A model generated the notes under the pieces. The model had not been told where the DNA came from and ran no database searches. It saw only the letters and a list, made by a program, of their open reading frames with translations. This document shows, in pieces, positions 21,589 through 33,970 of a stretch of DNA of 64,000 nucleotides; position 1 is the stretch's first letter, and each line of letters begins with the position of its first letter. This DNA is from Verticillium longisporum (lineage: Eukaryota; Ascomycota; Sordariomycetes; Glomerellales; Plectosphaerellaceae), in assembly GCA_019188255.1 (NCBI GenBank), contig JAETXT010000001.1:1488001-1552000 (forward strand). Reading direction: 5' to 3'. The translations under genes and the position numbers were made by a program.

Positions 21589-23724
21589 GGCTGTGATTCA
21601 TATAAATTAAATCTGTCGACATGTTCACATCCGTTCTAGCCATTTCATGCCGGACTCATCTTATCTCGACGAGCAACACACGGCCAGACGGCCTATCCGG
21701 ATGTGAAGGAAGAACGAAGAAAGCAAGTGCCACTTAGTGGCGGGGCTTCCGTCGCCCAAACGTAATCGTAGCAGCCAGCCTTGGCCCAGCAAGCAGTGGC
21801 CAAGACTGACCTGTCATACTCTTCTGACAAGTGTACGCGGTACTATAGCCCAGAACAACTACGACACGACATGACTGACAGGAGGCACAGGAAACTTAGC
21901 TGAAATGAGGGACCAAGTCCACGTATCGTCACTCCCCACACCGAGAGCGAGAGCGGTGGTGGCTGAGCAGGGGAGCGTTGCAATGCTGCTTCAGGAGAGG
22001 GCAAAACGCTCCGCCCGGCAGTTGGGCTGAAGCAACCATCCCCCCGACCAGCCTACCTTACCTTAGGTACCTAATTACCAAGGTACCTGTCGAGCTGACC
22101 ATCATTGAAGCCACATTGCTACTTGCGTCTCACCATGGAGTGTTTCGACCCAGTCGGCAGCTTCTGTTCAGCTGGCGGCACACCTTCAACGGCTTTGGAT
22201 GGGGCACAACGAATTATCCATCACACCTTCTGGTCGCTTATCGTGAAGCCACCCCCAAACCCAGAGCTCTCCCTCCCCCACCGCTCCGCAGCAGATTCAG
22301 CTGAGTGAGGTAAGTCGAACTTGGGACGACGCCAGCCTCCCCACGCCTCGGGTTCAGGTGGGACGACGAGTTTTGCAGCCGAACCTTGAGTGATGCACAG
22401 GCGAGGACGGTGGAGGTCCGCCGCCACCGCAGCACGCGAGCAACGATGACGAGCCAAACATCAGTCTCGACACACAATACATGTGGTGCACAGTCGATTT
22501 TGTCGCTTTGTTTCTAAAATACAGTCAGCAATCTTCTGAACGGGCAAGTTGACTAAGAGATGCCCTCGGCGGACGAGAAAGAGCCACATCTTGCGGCCAC
22601 CATTGGACAAGGGAGCTTATGAGCAGCTTACTCAGAATGGAATTACGCCGTCCATATCGCCCAGAGCATCTTCGTAATCGTTGAAGAGGCGTGGCCCTGG
22701 TACATACATTAGCGCGACCTGCAAGGATTACGAGTATCGGTTGCTGCGTCCCGGCGATGGCCTAGCGTCGTGTCCCAGCCTCCGAGAGAGCCCCAGAGCT
22801 TCGTTGTGTCCACAGGGAGCAAACACGGTCGGGAGACGGAGATCGTATGCCTATTCTTATCTCTGTTCGTCGGAATGCATGGCCGAGCTCGAATGAGAAG
22901 CTCTGTGTCTCCAGTGGGAAAGGGTGGCGAAGGCGAAAACATCAAGGGTGGGCAGAAGAAGGCACACGAGGTGCCAGCACAACAACAATGTCGACGAACC
23001 AGGACGACGAAACCGACCTCCCCAAAACAGCCTCCCAAAGCTCGCCCAAGAAGCTGGGCATGTGGCGTGGAAGGCTTGGAAGTTCACGGCCAATTGCTGT
23101 CTAATCGCAACCCTCCACCTGAGGCCCTCAACTGTCTGCGCTGCTGCTTGCACAACTCAACTCGGTCGACATCCATGCGAGCTCCAATTGAGGACATGTA
23201 CATGTACAGCCAGTCAGTCAGCCGATGCACCAGAAACAACGATACGTTGGGCTTAATTGATGCACATATTGTAACAACGCAAGCAAACTTTCCCAGCCCC
23301 TCACAACACCAAACGTCATATTATCATCGTGGCTCGTATTGCGCCGGCACTACCGCACGTTTAGCCTCGCCTTCCTCGGCGCGCGGGCGTAGGCGAAGAC
23401 AGGGTGACGCTACAGAGGAGTCGAAGGGGGGGGGTTTCAAAGAAAGGAAGGGAATAAAAAAAAAAGAAGAACACCCAACAAAATGGAGCAATACGAGTCG
23501 GACAGCTCTCTGAAGAAAGAGGCATGAGCCCCAGTGATGTCACAGGGGACCCTCGTGGTGTCCTACGGCCTGTCAGCTTTGTTCGCCGGATCATCGGCGG
23601 CTCAATGAGCACAGCATTCCACTGCGAGGAAATATTGTTGGCGTTGCATCAGACGGTAATCACTTGACGGCGAAGCCCTCGTTGACCAGCTGGGCAACTG
23701 GGCTGTCATCCATCCGAGCTTTTA

Positions 23725-23785
23725 GACCGGGGGCTACGGTCTACGGTCTACGGTCAGGACCAGGGCCAAGGCCAGGGCCAGGAAA
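23725..23785. repeat. Short direct repeats
   Basis: Three tandem copies of a TCTACGG-type heptamer are followed by repeated (C)AGGGCCA / CAAGGCC hexamer-like units. A local slippage product; no function can be read. Confidence 0.5.
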
Positions 23786-24887
23786 GGCTGCTGCCAGGCT
23801 AAGGTAGTCACAGTCAGTGCGAATGGCCGCACTTCGCCGCCTTCGCAGCCGTCACAGCCGCAGGTTTGCTGGGCGCACGACAAGACGATATGGGTATTGG
23901 GCCGACGAGGGTACGATTGCAGGGATACTGGTCGACCAGAGAGGCGAATCGACCATTAACGCGTGCAGGCAGCCCGAGGCCGCCCCCTGGTCGTCAACAC
24001 CCCAAGACCAAAACGCGACATCATCCATTGAATTCCTTGCAAACTGGGTCATCGACAGCCAATTCTCCTCCCCCATCTCCCTCCGCCAGCTGCATTCGTC
24101 GCCCGCTCGCGTCTCTCTCTCTCTCGCCTCGCCACCACATCCCAGCAAGTGTACCCACCCCCCACCAGCAGAGCCCGATCGCCGCGTCCGCCCATCTTCG
24201 TGTTTGTGCTGTCTAAGACAATCGGCGACGCCTCTGAGCTTCCGGCGCCGGCCCAGCACTACCTGGTAGACCCAAGCCTGCCCTGAAAATATCTCTCCGG
24301 GACCACTAGCCCCGCGGATACCGTTCGACTGTTACGCTGCCGCTACCAACGCACCCGACCGAACAAGGCAGCGAAGAGGCCAGAGCTTCCTCGCACACCA
24401 CGAACCCCTTTGACGGTGCCTCCTAGCTTGCTCCATCCGACCCTCTCTTCCAACCCCCAGCATCGTGCGAGGACATCATCTGTCGTCAACCAACCTGCAT
24501 ATCCTGCCTGCTTGCCCCTCACCACCTCGATCGTCTTGACACCGCCGGAGCCTCTTGGTCGCGTCAGACAACTCTACTCCTCCTCCTCCACCTCCCCCCC
24601 ACAAACATACGCTCTTTTTTTTTTCTTTGGTTTACCTATCATCGACCAAGCCTGCAGAGCCGCTAGAACCGCCCTCGTCATACCCCCAAAACCTACTTCT
24701 TGGCTCTTGGGCTGCTTTCGCCCTTCCATTCGCTCCTGATCGACCCGCTGCGTTAGGAAAGGTAGATCCGTCAAGCCTCCTTCGCTCGCCCTCACTCGCT
24801 CTTCTCGACAGTAGCAGTCCTCATAAAACTATTCCTCAGCCCACCTTCTTTGGCTCGTCCTCGGTCTCGGCCACCACACTCGCTACA

Positions 24888-26580
24888 ATGGCTTCCGACA
24901 AGCTCAATGACACCAATCTGGAGGATGGACTGCTGACTGTCGTTTCCGATGAGAAGAGGACCCTCATGACGAACACACCCACGTCGCCCTCGACACAAAC
25001 CCCCAGGCCCAACAGGATGGCACGAGCCTGCCGCCTCACGGCTACCTTTGCCGTGTGCCTCTTCATCGGTTATGGTTTGACCTCCGCTGTCGTTCCATCC
25101 ATGAGGTGTACAGGACACCATGCCCACGGCGCTGCCGCTGGTCCGCCTTCTCTTTCCGAGTCGCAGATGGAGCTGTCTCAACAGGTCGCCAAGGCCGTCA
25201 AGGCGGCAGAGCCCGAGTCTCTTCACCGCTTGGTGGAGGCGTACATCCACGCAGAGGTCAAGGAGGGTGAGTCTGTTCAGGAAGACCTCTCGACGGCTGG
25301 CGCTCGCCTTGCCCGGCGTCAAGACAACCTGACGTCGGATATCCCTGCGAGTCCGTCGGCGTCGGTTGGCTCTCCTACAGCATCACCTTCCGGTCCTGCC
25401 TCCCAGCCCACACCATCAGGCTCGCCAACCGTCTCTGTCCAGCCCTCATCTCCTACCCAGAACCCTGTGCCCTCGACTCCCACGACATCGAACACGCCTA
25501 GTGTGCCCAGCACGACTCCGGCGCCCGCTCCTTCGACGCAGCCCCAGACCACGACAACGACTTCTTCGCAGCCGGCACCGTCGTCGTCGTCAGCTCCGGT
25601 GCCGACAACCACTCAGCCGGCACCCTCTTCTTCGACCAGCACGACAGTCACCTCAGCAGCAGCTCCTACTTCAGATTCTGGTACGTCTACGTCGGAAGAG
25701 CCTCCCCAGACTCCTTCTACATCTTCTACTGCTCCCGTCACCACTTCTACTACTTCCTTGACTTCCATCCGTACGTCTCAATCGTCTCCCAATTCTCCCT
25801 CTTCCACATCTACACGTCCTCTTCCTACGACTTCCACCCGTACGTCTGGATCGTCTCCCAGTACTCCTACTACATCCTCTACTACTACCACTACTACCCT
25901 CGTGACTTCCAACCGTACGTCTGGATTGTCCACCACCTCTCCTGCCCAGCCCCCATTCCCCCCCACATCCACCTTTCCTTCGTCCCCTTCCATTACCACA
26001 GTGTCGTCTGAGGGACCATCTGTGGTCACGCCAACGTCTTCTTCTCGTGTGCCAACGTCCGTGGTAGAATCGTCATCCGCAGTATCCTCCCAGTCTACAT
26101 CCACCACTAGGAGAACTACTACGACCGCCGACGGTATGTCATGTACCCTCGTTGCACTTTATGCGTCGATCGTTATTTGGCCTCAGATGTTTTTTTTTTC
26201 CTCCGGAGTGTAGGGAGTCAGCCCTGTGCAGGCCTATTGTAGACTCTGTGATGATGTTTCGGGAGGGCGCGCTTCCACACTATGATCAGGGCAATGCGCT
26301 GACATGTGTTCCAGAAACCACAACTCGTGGTGAGACGACCACCAGCACCACTCGTCGCCCCACATCATCGAGCGCAGTGGTGACGACCCGCACCTCGACC
26401 GAGGCCGACGGCGACATCACCCTCGTCACCGAGACGTCATACGTCGGTGTTGAGCCGACAGCCCAGGCCACCTCGGACTCCAACTCGGATGACGCCGATC
26501 TGCAGAACGCGGCACCTCGCATGAGCACCAGCGCCCTCGCTCTTTTCGGTGCATTGGCCGCCGGCATGATGCTTCTGTAA
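24888..26580 (+). CDS. Ser/Thr/Pro-rich mucin-like membrane or wall protein
   Basis: Two exons, 24888-26133 and 26315-26580, joined across a 181-nt intron (GTATGT...TTCCAG), give 503 residues. Start ATG 24888 (MASDKLNDTN). About 48 N-terminal residues precede one membrane segment (about 49-69, TATFAVCLFIGYGLTSAVV), as in a type II signal anchor. An Asp/Glu-richer stretch follows, with an RLARRQ site that resembles a Kex2-type dibasic site. Then come about 300 residues dominated by Ser, Thr and Pro (heavy O-mannosylation expected). The last 15 residues, ALALFGALAAGMMLL, are hydrophobic with no charged tail, like a GPI-attachment signal. This arrangement suits a cell-surface protein. No enzyme or adhesin domain is visible. 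The leader upstream of the ATG is long and C/T-rich. Confidence 0.8.
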
Positions 26581-27314
26581 ATCCAGACAGGAAGCGCAGC
26601 TCGTCGAGCTTTTTGATTTCCCGCGATCCCTCACTCGTGTGGCCAGGGCATTCATTGTTCCGAAGGCCCCGCTGTGGAAGGGCCACCAAAACCAACATTC
26701 GATGTATCAGCATTCATAATCGTCACGACTATAACGGCAGTTCACTCCTTTTGCATACATCAACCGGCGTAATCAACATAGCACAGATCGTTTTTACATA
26801 GAACTGGCACGAGGAGAGTAATCTCGTGTCTCGGGGCCGAACGGTATTTGAATTTGGAAGGGCTGGTATACGGGTTGCCCAGGAAGATAGAAGGTCATGG
26901 GAGAGAAGAGGCTTCAAATGAACAATGATAGCCTTTGAAGTTGTGTTTTCCGACGTGACGTGATGATGGTGATGTGAAAACTTGAGACACCCTGGGAGGG
27001 GTATCCGATTGCTGTGTATCCTGTCTCAACCCTGTGGCGCTTGAAGTCAGGTGGCTCGCCTCTAAGAATATGTTAGGTTGCGTATTTTAGACCCTTGAGC
27101 TTAGTCTGTATAAGCGATATGACAGGCCCCTGGACGCAATCGATTTCACAGCAACTGAGACACAGGACATGCGATTTCACATGGCACGAGCGAAAAACAG
27201 GCAGATATGTATCGACATTGCATTCCACCGACGGGTATCCCAATCGCCCCCCTCCCAAATAACGCCAGCCCAAATCCAACAAGCTGAATCGTCCATTGTG
27301 TTGAGAGTATCCGC
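26581..27314. other. Intergenic, convergent 3' regions
   Basis: A 734-bp region between two convergent genes. No coding or structured element recognised. Confidence 0.45.
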
Positions 27315-27814
27315 CTAGCCAGGCCCGATCTTGGGCATGTCGTGATGCTCACTCAACTTGGACAGGTACGTGTTCAGCTCCTCGACACGCTCCTTGTGCG
27401 TCTTCATTAGTTCTGGCCTTCCAGATTTGCCTGACATTTCGAGTAGCTGCAAGAAAGCAAGGGTCAGCATCGTGGCCAATCTTGATACGGGCGGGTTTTG
27501 GAGAAACATACTCTCTTGCGTTTCCTTTCCTCGAACCGCCTCTCTGCTTCCGTCTTGCGACTCCCCGACTCTTCCTCGTGCTCCTCAATATCTTCCGTGT
27601 GCTCGTCGTCGTCTTTCTTCCCCTTCTTCTTCTCGTCGGCATTCTCCTCTTCGGTCGCGGGGTTGCGCCGTGCGACAGCTGTGGAGGACTCGCCGCCAGA
27701 GAGATTCTTCTCGAGGTCGGTCTTCTCCTTCTTCTTCTTTTTGGGCTTGCCGACCTTGGCGCCCTTCAGCTTGAGGCCGCCACCGCCGACTGAGGCGTAA
27801 AGGTCGGATGGCAT
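27315..27814 (-). CDS. FAM32A / DUF1754 family nucleolar-type protein
   Basis: Two exons (27512-27814 and 27315-27446) around a 65-nt GTATGT...TTGCAG intron give 144 residues. The N terminus [18 protein letters not shown], a Lys-rich tract (KPKKKKKEK), the mid block [15 protein letters not shown] and the C terminus [20 protein letters not shown] then DMPKIGPG are the three signature blocks of FAM32A proteins from fungi to man. The human protein is small, nuclear, and found at the catalytic spliceosome. The role in fungi is inferred only from similarity. The intron falls between the helical block and the invariant C-terminal tail. Confidence 0.93.
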
Positions 27815-28628
27815 GGCTGTGATGTGTTGGTTGGTGGGGGCTCAGACAATACTGAGGGCAATCAATGGAGGTCACTTCAGTGCGAGGCTGATGTCGACGA
27901 CAGGCTGAACCTGTTGATGAAGACGATGACTCAGCAGGACGCAGAATGCAGTGCGGGTGCGGGTGCGAGGCCAATCATGGGTTGATCCGAACTGGAGGGC
28001 CGTGCATGGGCGAGACGAGAATGCGGGCGGCACTTGTGGAGAGACAGAGCACCACTCATCCATCACAGCAGGCAAGGAAAGGACCAGGCAAAGCCGGGCA
28101 AGCCAGGCTAGGCCAGACCAGTACCGGCTTCTGCATCTGCATCCCAGTCTGGACTTGACCGTCTGGTTGGTCCCCTTTCCCCCCATTCCACTTCCCCATT
28201 GACGTTGTTGAGCACCACAAAGAGATTTCCATTATCACCATCACGAACCCACCCCTTTTGCTTGTCCCATTAGTTTTGCTTCAGTTGTATAACTCTTGTA
28301 TCGAACTCGAGCACCCTTTGGATACGGCCTGCCGACCACGTGCTTTTCGATATCCCGTGCATAGCCGATCTTGCGACATCCAGATCCCCCTCGAACACGA
28401 AACGACGTCACGAGCAAACCTCACGAAACAGAACATTGATTGCCTTTGCCCAGGCACGACGACACAACGAACACGACCGCAACTTCATCATCCTATCATC
28501 ATTGAATCTAGCCTCTTGTCGATTCCTCCATCTCGAAATGCGATAAGCTGGGCGCAACCCCGAAGGACCTGAAGCCGCGCAAGGAACCGGCAAACCACCC
28601 GACGACTCCTCCCTTGCCAAGCTCCACG
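27815..28628. other. Divergent intergenic region, FAM32A / amino-acid permease
   Basis: A shared promoter region of about 0.8 kb with pyrimidine-rich leader sequence on the permease side. No gene seen. Confidence 0.5.
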
Positions 28629-30572
28629 ATGCCCTCCCAATATTCCTCTTTCCAAGGCGGCCACGCTCGCGATTCTCTCGAGCTCGCGTCCCTCGCCTCG
28701 TCCTCACATGCCGCCGACACCGTCTCAGAAGGGGGCCTTCCTTCCTCTCGCGCCTCCCTGTCGTCGTCTCGAAAGCTCTCCTTTGACAATGAAGATCCCC
28801 TCGACGCCTCGAATCCAGCAGCCAGTGGGCGCCATCGGGCGTTCTCCGTCTCCTCCGCCTTCGATTTTGCTCCCAACCTTTTCCCCTTGAGTTCCACAGC
28901 TGGTGGCGCCGGATATGCGCCCATAGGCGGCGCCGCCATCTCCTCCACCGCCATGAACTCCAGCGGTGGCATGGGCGGCGGCACTCTCGAGAAGAACAAG
29001 ACGCTGACATACATGAACGGACTCAGCCTCATCGTCGGCCTCATTATTGGATCCGGCATCTTCAGCAGTCCCAGCCAGGTCAGCGCCAGAGTGGGCTCGC
29101 CTGGCGCGGCGCTGGTCGTGTGGGTGATTGCCGGTGTGCTGGCGTGGACGGGCGCGGCGAGCTACGCGGAGCTTGGTGGTGCTATTCCGTTGAACGGAGG
29201 GTCGCAGGTATATCTCGCAAAGATTATGGGCGAGATTGCAGGTTTCCTGTTCACATGGTGCGCGGTGCTCGTGCTGAAGCCTGGAAGCGCTGCCATCATC
29301 TCCATCATCATGGGAGAGTACCTCGTGCGAGCGGTCATGGGTGCGGATGCGGCCGACATCAACCCTTGGGTCAACAAGTCGGTGGCCTTTGTCGCGGTGC
29401 TGGCCGTCACATTCCTCAACTGCGTCTCGACCAAGTTGGGGACCAAGGTGAACGACTGGCTCATGTTTCTCAAGTTCGTCGCGTTGCTGGGCGTGACGGT
29501 CATTGGCATTGTCGTGGCCATCACGGGCTTCACCTTCAAGGGCGAGGCGAGCATGGACTGGAAGTCGGGCAACTGGTTTGCGGACACTTCATCGGACCTG
29601 TCCATGTGGGCCCTTGCGCTCTATGCTGGTCTGTGGGCGTATGACGGTTGGGACAACGTGAGTTGCCTCCTTTCGTACCTTTTGTTCGTGATCCGTCTCT
29701 TACTCCTTTCACAGACCAACTACGTCGTCGGCGAGTTTCGCAACCCGTCTCGTGACCTGCCTCGTGTCATCCACACGGCGATGCCTCTTGTCATCCTGTC
29801 ATACGTTCTCGCCAATGTCGCATACTTTCTCGTCCTGCCCATGGCGACTATCAACGCCTCCAACACGATTGCCGTCATGTTCGGCGCCCAAGTGTTCGGC
29901 CCCGTCGGCTCGCTGGTTCTTGCCCTCATTGTGTCGGCGTCCTGTTTCGGCGCTCTCAACTCTTCGACGTTTACCTCGTCTCGTCTCGTCTACGCCGCCG
30001 GAAAGGAAGGGTACATTCCCTCCATCTTTGGCCGTCTCGGCCTGCGATCCGGGCCCGATCACTCGACGACTCAGACGACACACCTCTCGATGCAACGTTC
30101 TCGCGGCCGCGCCGCCTCGATTGCGCGCCGTCTCTTTGCGGACCCGGAAGTCGGCCTCTTCTACACCCCCATCCCGGCGCTGATGCTCAATGCCGCGCCG
30201 AGGACGGCGTACATCCTGGTAGGCGAGTTTGGCACGCTCATCACGTTCTACGGTGTTGCCGGCTACACGTTCTACTTCCTCACAGTCTTGGGCCTCATCA
30301 TCCTGCGCGTGCGCGAGCCGACGCTGGAGCGGCCCTACCGCACGTGGATCACGACGCCCATCATCTTCTGCTGCGTGTCACTATTCCTCCTGTCGAGGGC
30401 CGTGTTCGCGCAGCCCCTTCAGACACTGACCGTGATTCTGTTTGTGCTCGCTGGCGTGCCCGTATACTTCTGGCGCATCCGCGGGCGCGACCAGGTCGCC
30501 AAGCGCGAGAGAGCCGGAGGCTACGGCGACTTGGGCGGAGGCGAGAGACGGCCCTGGTGGCGGTTCTGGTGA
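28629..30572 (+). CDS. LAT-family (APC superfamily) amino-acid permease
   Basis: A plasma-membrane amino-acid/polyamine/organocation transporter, closest in style to the L-type/Mup1-like group. Start ATG 28629; the 57-nt intron 29658-29714 (GTGAGT...CACAG) is in frame and stop-free, so the unspliced frame also reads through; the spliced product is 628 residues. The cytosolic N tail of about 130 residues is Ser-rich. The core starts with LIVGLIIGSGIFSSPSQV, the substrate-binding unwound TM1 of APC proteins. It continues with AELGGAIPLNGGSQVYLAKI and LKPGSAAIISIIMGEY, and about twelve membrane spans follow. An extra 40-residue basic loop (TQTTHLSMQRSRGRAAS) lies between spans 8 and 9. The tail ends RRPWWRFW. 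The substrate cannot be told; methionine or large neutral amino acids fit the family. Confidence 0.9.
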   Translation: MPSQYSSFQGGHARDSLELASLASSSHAADTVSEGGLPSSRASLSSSRKLSFDNEDPLDASNPAASGRHRAFSVSSAFDFAPNLFPLSSTAGGAGYAPIGGAAISSTAMNSSGGMGGGTLEKNKTLTYMNGLSLIVGLIIGSGIFSSPSQVSARVGSPGAALVVWVIAGVLAWTGAASYAELGGAIPLNGGSQVYLAKIMGEIAGFLFTWCAVLVLKPGSAAIISIIMGEYLVRAVMGADAADINPWVNKSVAFVAVLAVTFLNCVSTKLGTKVNDWLMFLKFVALLGVTVIGIVVAITGFTFKGEASMDWKSGNWFADTSSDLSMWALALYAGLWAYDGWDNVSCLLSYLLFVIRLLLLSQTNYVVGEFRNPSRDLPRVIHTAMPLVILSYVLANVAYFLVLPMATINASNTIAVMFGAQVFGPVGSLVLALIVSASCFGALNSSTFTSSRLVYAAGKEGYIPSIFGRLGLRSGPDHSTTQTTHLSMQRSRGRAASIARRLFADPEVGLFYTPIPALMLNAAPRTAYILVGEFGTLITFYGVAGYTFYFLTVLGLIILRVREPTLERPYRTWITTPIIFCCVSLFLLSRAVFAQPLQTLTVILFVLAGVPVYFWRIRGRDQVAKRERAGGYGDLGGGERRPWWRFW

Positions 30573-31085
30573 GGTTCGTGAGCATAAGAGAAGGGCGTAC
30601 TGTTCTTGTTTCCTGTTTTCTACCCCTCCTCCTCCTCCTCCGCTCACGCTTTGGTGTACAAAAAAAGGGGTATCGGTTTTGGACAAACTTTACTGGCGCG
30701 GGAAGGCGGGAGGGGAGGGAATATTTCTCCACTGGAGTACGACACGGGCTTGACGACTGCATCATAGAGAGGCGTGACGCTCGCAACGAGCGATGTTTGG
30801 GGGGGAGAGGGGGGCATATGGTGTTCAGAAGACCAAGACTCAATGAAAGTTTCTGTTATAGTTATTTTGTAATCACGACGCAAGCAGCGATGAACGGAAG
30901 AAAAGCACAAAAGCACAAAAAGCTTGTGGGTCATGGCTTCGTTTGCATTACTCTCTCTCTCTCTCTCTCTCTCACTGTCTCATGATACAAGTGATGCCCT
31001 TCCCAAACAGCAAGGAAAAGGAAAAGCGGACGACATGGATGCTGTCGTCCCGTTCTCAACATAGAGGCCAGCACCAGCACCAGGC
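30573..31085. other. Convergent 3' region with a CT microsatellite
   Basis: 513 bp between convergent genes. A (CT) dinucleotide run of about 23 bp lies at 30951-30973. Otherwise featureless. Confidence 0.5.
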
Positions 31086-32861
31086 CTAGACGTTGGTCTG
31101 CCTGCTCTCCTTGCGTTCGCCGTAGGCCTTGGTGGCGTAGTCGCCCTTGTAGACGATGAGGTCCTCGGGGCGGTAGTCGTGGCGGCCGCTGAAGTAGCTC
31201 TCGAGAATGGCCTTTGTGCCGTCGGCGTAGCGCTTCTGGGCGTCGAGCGAGGTGCCGGACATGTGGGGCACCATGGCGTTGCCGCCGCCAAAGGGGTTCT
31301 TGGCGGTGCGCAGGACGTGGTCGCCGGGGGCGGGCTGGGGGAACCAGACGTCGCCGCCGTAGCCGGCGAGGTGGCCGCTCTTGAGGGCGTCGGCGACGTC
31401 CTCCTTGACGACGATGGCGCCGCGGGCCGTGTTGATGAGGTAGCTGCCCTTCTTCATCTTGGCGATGAGGTCCTTGTCGAAGAGGCCGCGCGTCTTCTCG
31501 TGCAGCGGGCAGTTGATGGTGACGACGTCGCACTGCGCCAGCAGGTCCTCGAGCTTGTCGACGCGGCGGCAGCCAATCTCCTTCTCCTTCTCGGCCGACA
31601 GCGGCTGGTAGTCGTAGTAGAGGAGCTCCTTGCAGTCAAAGGGCTTGAGGCGGCGCAGCACGCGCTCGCCGATGCGGCCGACGGCCACGGTGCCGACGAC
31701 CTTGCCCTCGAGGTCGTACTCCTGCTTGGCGGCCGCCGCCACGTCCCATTCGCCGCGCTCAATCTGCTCGTGCGCCGGCACAAAGTTGCGGCTCAGCTGC
31801 AGGATCGTTATGACCATGTGCTCGGCCACCGTGACGACGGTGGAGCCCCTCCCCTCGGCCACGGTGGTGGCGCTGTTGGTCTTGTTGGCGGCATTGAGGT
31901 CGACGTGGTCCGAGCCGATGCCGGCCGTGATGGCAATCTTGAGGTTCTTGGCCTTGGCCAGGCGCTCGGCCGTCAGGTAGCCGGGGTGGAAGGGCGTTGT
32001 GATGATGACCTCGGCGTCGACGAGCTCCTTGTCAAAGGTCGAGTCCTCGCCCTCCTTGTCCGAGGTCGTCACGAGCGTGTGGCCCTGGTCCTCGAGCCAC
32101 TTACGGATGCCGAGCTCGTTCTCGGTGGTGCCCAGAAGGCCGGGAACCTGGGTACGTCAGCCATGTATCAGGGATGACGGATCGCCGGGATTGATCCAAA
32201 TAGTGGAGTGCGTGGTGAACATCGAAGGGGGGTAAGAGGGTGGGACACCAGAGGAGAGAGAGAGAGAGAGCTCGCCCATGCACCCCGCACTTGAGGTTCC
32301 TCAAGACGCGGGGCCATGAGCTCAGGGTGACGGGGCCGGGGCAGGGGCGTGGCACACGGCTCGCATCAGCGCTTGCAGTAGTCTGCAGCGGCATTGCAGC
32401 TAGCTGGAGGAGGACATGCCGACCTATCTCCAGCTGCTCTGATCGGATCGGCTGGTACCCCACACACCACACCACACCACACCACACGCTGCATTCATCT
32501 CTTCGTACCAGTGATCTCATGTGTGGGGTTTGTTTTTTGTGTGATTGCTTCTGGGTGTCTGAAATGGAGACAGCTTGGGGAGACTCACGTCTTTGGCGTG
32601 CTGGCCGCCATCGTAGGGGACGAGCAGAACCTTGACCTTGTCGCGGACCGATGTTAGCGTTCGAACCGAAGCAGGCGTTCTTGAGAGCGGCGACGTTGCG
32701 AGGCAGGCTGGGCGGAGCTGGGGAGCTCGACCGTGAACCGCCGCAGCGGCGCCTGCAGCTCGTGGGAGGGAGGTTCGCGGGAGGGAGGACAAGGCAGCGG
32801 TGTGAAGGCCGCGAGAGGCACGAGGCACAAGGGAGCGAACAAGACGGGGAGACGGTACCAT
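31086..32861 (-). CDS. fdh: NAD+-dependent formate dehydrogenase
   Basis: Oxidises formate to CO2 with NAD+. Exons 32589-32861 and 31086-32147 give 444 residues; the join ...[21 protein letters not shown] matches the family exactly. Visible motifs: [15 protein letters not shown] (formate-binding loop), [18 protein letters not shown], the Rossmann loop [42 protein letters not shown] (catalytic Arg), [13 protein letters not shown] and [13 protein letters not shown] (catalytic His). The first 70 residues are rich in Arg, Ser and Ala with no acidic residue until [16 protein letters not shown], as expected of a mitochondrial presequence. The intron of 441 nt is very long for this genome and holds an ACACC pentamer run. 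Fungal FDH detoxifies formate and feeds NADH; it does not depend on metals. Confidence 0.95.
32461..32490. repeat. ACACC pentamer microsatellite in the fdh intron
   Basis: About five tandem ACACC/CACAC units lie inside the 441-nt intron; a GA run of about 14 bp lies nearby at 32257-32272. Confidence 0.6.
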
Positions 32862-33970
32862 TGTGAAGATGTGTCTGGTGGTGATCTGATGTGGAGGAGA
32901 AGTGATGTTGGTGATCTAGCAGTCAAGAGAGCTGGCTAGACAATCCGATAGAGGTTATTCGGTCTCGTAGATGATGGGTGAGATGGATGGAGGGGTGTTG
33001 GAGAAGATGTCGAAGAAGAGAGAGGCAGGTTGTACAGCAAATGAGGGAGCAAGCAGATCTTAAGTATTGAACCTTTCTTTCTTCCGTTCGCCCTCGACCC
33101 CCCTCCCCCTCCCTCCCTCCCGTCTCCGACGAGGAACACGGCAGCACACAGGACGGCCAATGTCTGACAAGCTTCGCCAATGCTGCACAGCTGACGGCAG
33201 AAACGGGACGGACGGGAGCCGAAGAGCAACGGCAAAGCTGTCTGGAGTGAGGGGTTCGGAGCAGTCGATGAGCGCGCTCCCAGAGGTCGTTCGGAATGGA
33301 GGGAAGAAGCAATGGAGAAGCTTCGGCATTGGGAGAAGCTTGGAGCTTGGGCCATGGACCGTCTCTGGCGTCTCTGGCGTGTCGAGGTGCCCCTCATCCA
33401 TGTTTCGTACCATGTACGTCTCGGAAGCTTTGTTGTGGTTCTCACGACAGGCGCCCAGGCACCTCCACCAGTGACGATTGCAGCTAGGGCGACAAAGCGC
33501 AAGCCCTGGCCGTAGGGACCCTTGTGGCTGGCGTCTTTCTCTCTCTCTTTGCTTCCCGCTCACCTCCCCACCATCCCGAGATACCGCTGAATGCCGTTCG
33601 AGGAATGAGAGGAGGGGTGGTGGTGGTTCTGGAGGGGGTCGCACGCGAGATGGAGGAGCATTGACGCATAAGCGGCAGCATGGCACCCCCTCGCCCCTCG
33701 GCCAGAGCTTTCGATCGACTTGGGATCTCTACCTACGTAACGCCATGGCTCGGAAGAGGCGTGACACACCAATGAGCAGGTCCAAGGGGCTATGCTCGGT
33801 CTGCTTGGTGTGCTGGATGAGGGGTAACAGGCGATGAGGAGAGACGGGTTGAGTTGCTATTCGGTAGGGGCAAAAGCCTGCAACCCATTGACCATTGACC
33901 ACTGACCGAATTCAGCGTCACCTGGTTGCATGTCGCCTGGCTGATGGTTCGTGGCTCATGGCTGATGGCT

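Larger units (their letters stand above)
20628..24887. other. 4.2 kb stretch with little coding signal
   Basis: It contains the dolichol kinase upstream region, a weak coding remnant at 20952-21588, TACCTTAGGTACC-type elements at about 22040-22090, a short-repeat patch at 23725-23785 and the long pyrimidine-rich leader of the next gene from about 24060. Open frames elsewhere lack family signals. Confidence 0.45.

Noticed and set aside
22770..23513. A 247-residue plus-strand frame
   Set aside because: No domain, no signal and biased Pro/Arg/Ser composition; overlapping frames on both strands are equally long.
31660..31720. First glycine of the dinucleotide loop in formate dehydrogenase is alanine ([10 protein letters not shown])
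   Set aside because: As far as I recall, this form occurs in other fungal formate dehydrogenases, so it is not a loss-of-function sign.
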